From positions 1-57,071 of the forward strand of contig WHTF01000013.1 of assembly GCA_009379725.1 (NCBI GenBank): a stretch of DNA of 57,071 nt, in the 5' to 3' direction. The notes beneath the pieces were generated by a model. The model was given only the letters and a program-made list of their open reading frames with translations, was not told the origin of the DNA and searched no databases. Source of the DNA: Deltaproteobacteria bacterium. Lineage in GTDB: Bacteria > Desulfobacterota > Binatia > UBA9968. Each line of letters opens with the position of its first letter. Position 1 is the stretch's first letter. The translations under genes were made by a program, and so were the position numbers. Below are positions 56,784-57,071 of this stretch, piece by piece.

Positions 56784-57071
56784 GTCTCTACTCCTTTTGG
56801 AAATCCTACCAGAGCCTAAAACGATCAGCCTGCGTCATTCCCCGTCCCCCATCAAAACAAACGCCGCCCAGAAATAAGGGTGAGAAGTTGAAATAGAAGA
56901 TGGAAAAAAAGCATCAGCACTAGGAGCTTTACCGAGCTTCGCAATCCCTCCCACCCCGCGCCGCACAAGCAAATCGCTCTCTCCGTTTCCCCTGATCATT
57001 TCCAGCTGTGCTTGTCTAAAACATCCGCTTTCGAAGTAGTTGTCAAATTATTGTAGAAACTGCTCATTAAG
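56784..57071. other. Right-edge noncoding stretch
   Basis: 288 bases upstream of the Cys-rich gene. Apart from that gene's ribosome site I see no gene, tRNA or clear promoter. An 86-codon plus frame at 56617-56877 mostly overlaps the Cys-rich gene antisense and is not called. Confidence 0.4.

Overview
The window reads as chromosome of an uncultured Gram-negative bacterium. A secretin, Tat translocase, DsbA-type protein, lipoprotein signals and a complete Tad pilus machine imply an outer membrane. The mix of genes (several orphan solute-binding proteins, acyl-CoA carboxylase, ETF, a PaaA-like di-iron protein, pyruvoyl-dependent arginine decarboxylase, a bacterial GH3 protein) resembles metagenomic deltaproteobacterial-type lineages (Desulfobacterota, Binatota, Tectomicrobia, Rokubacteria). 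That placement is inference; no rRNA or universal marker gene is present. I saw no tRNA, rRNA, CRISPR array, phage or intact insertion sequence.

Layout. (1) 1-3471, plus: an apparent operon of a coiled-coil protein, a DUF4388 protein, a HAMP-only membrane protein and an unusual solute-binding protein carrying a C-terminal LysM domain. (2) 3540-5444, minus: a Tat-exported DUF362 protein and a prenyltransferase/squalene-cyclase-repeat protein. (3) 5813-17585, minus: a Tad (Flp) pilus locus in transcription order flp, prepilin peptidase, cpaB, secretin, tadZ, tadA, tadB, tadC, DUF192, two tadE, tadG, followed by a peptidyl-prolyl-isomerase-like/DsbA fusion. (4) 18101-23722, plus: a response-regulator diguanylate cyclase, a histidine kinase, a multi-spanning membrane protein and an EAL phosphodiesterase, probably the c-di-GMP control module for the pilus. 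(5) 23875-40534, mostly housekeeping: etfAB, a PaaA-like di-iron protein with a 63-residue partner, pncB, fabH-fabF, a deacetylase-family protein, tatA/B-tatC, pdaD, a three-gene acyl-CoA carboxylase, an M24 peptidase, a HEAT protein and pgeF. (6) 40727-47467, plus: a giant MFS/acyltransferase/acyl-ACP-ligase fusion, bioB, a solute-binding protein and a class IV aminotransferase. (7) 47710-56783, accessory: hicBA, an orphan TTT-type binding protein, a fused haem-oxygenase-like di-iron plus enolase-superfamily protein followed by a GH3 amido synthetase, a CBS protein, a tiny lipoprotein, a frameshifted hydrolase, an amidohydrolase and a Cys-rich membrane protein.

The two strongest leads for something undescribed are: (a) 49689-53240, a two-gene unit in which a predicted di-iron oxidase fused to an N-acylamino-acid/dipeptide-epimerase-like enolase domain sits 6 bases before a GH3 amide-bond-forming enzyme, which looks like a small acyl-amino-acid biosynthetic pathway; and (b) 39533-39696, a compact minus-strand unit with a near-consensus sigma-70 promoter (TTGACA, 17 bases, TAAAAT), a near-perfect Shine-Dalgarno, a 14-codon ORF (MSDDNCFVCEVTET) and two mutually exclusive hairpins starting at its stop codon. 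It is a candidate micropeptide or dual-function RNA.

How parts may work together (inference): kinase and c-di-GMP enzymes set pilus output; a hairpin after flp would keep pilin in excess over machine components; the DsbA fusion would oxidise the Cys-rich TadG/TadE proteins; the Tat pair could export the DUF362 protein; BioB and the carboxylase with its biotin carrier are functionally linked.
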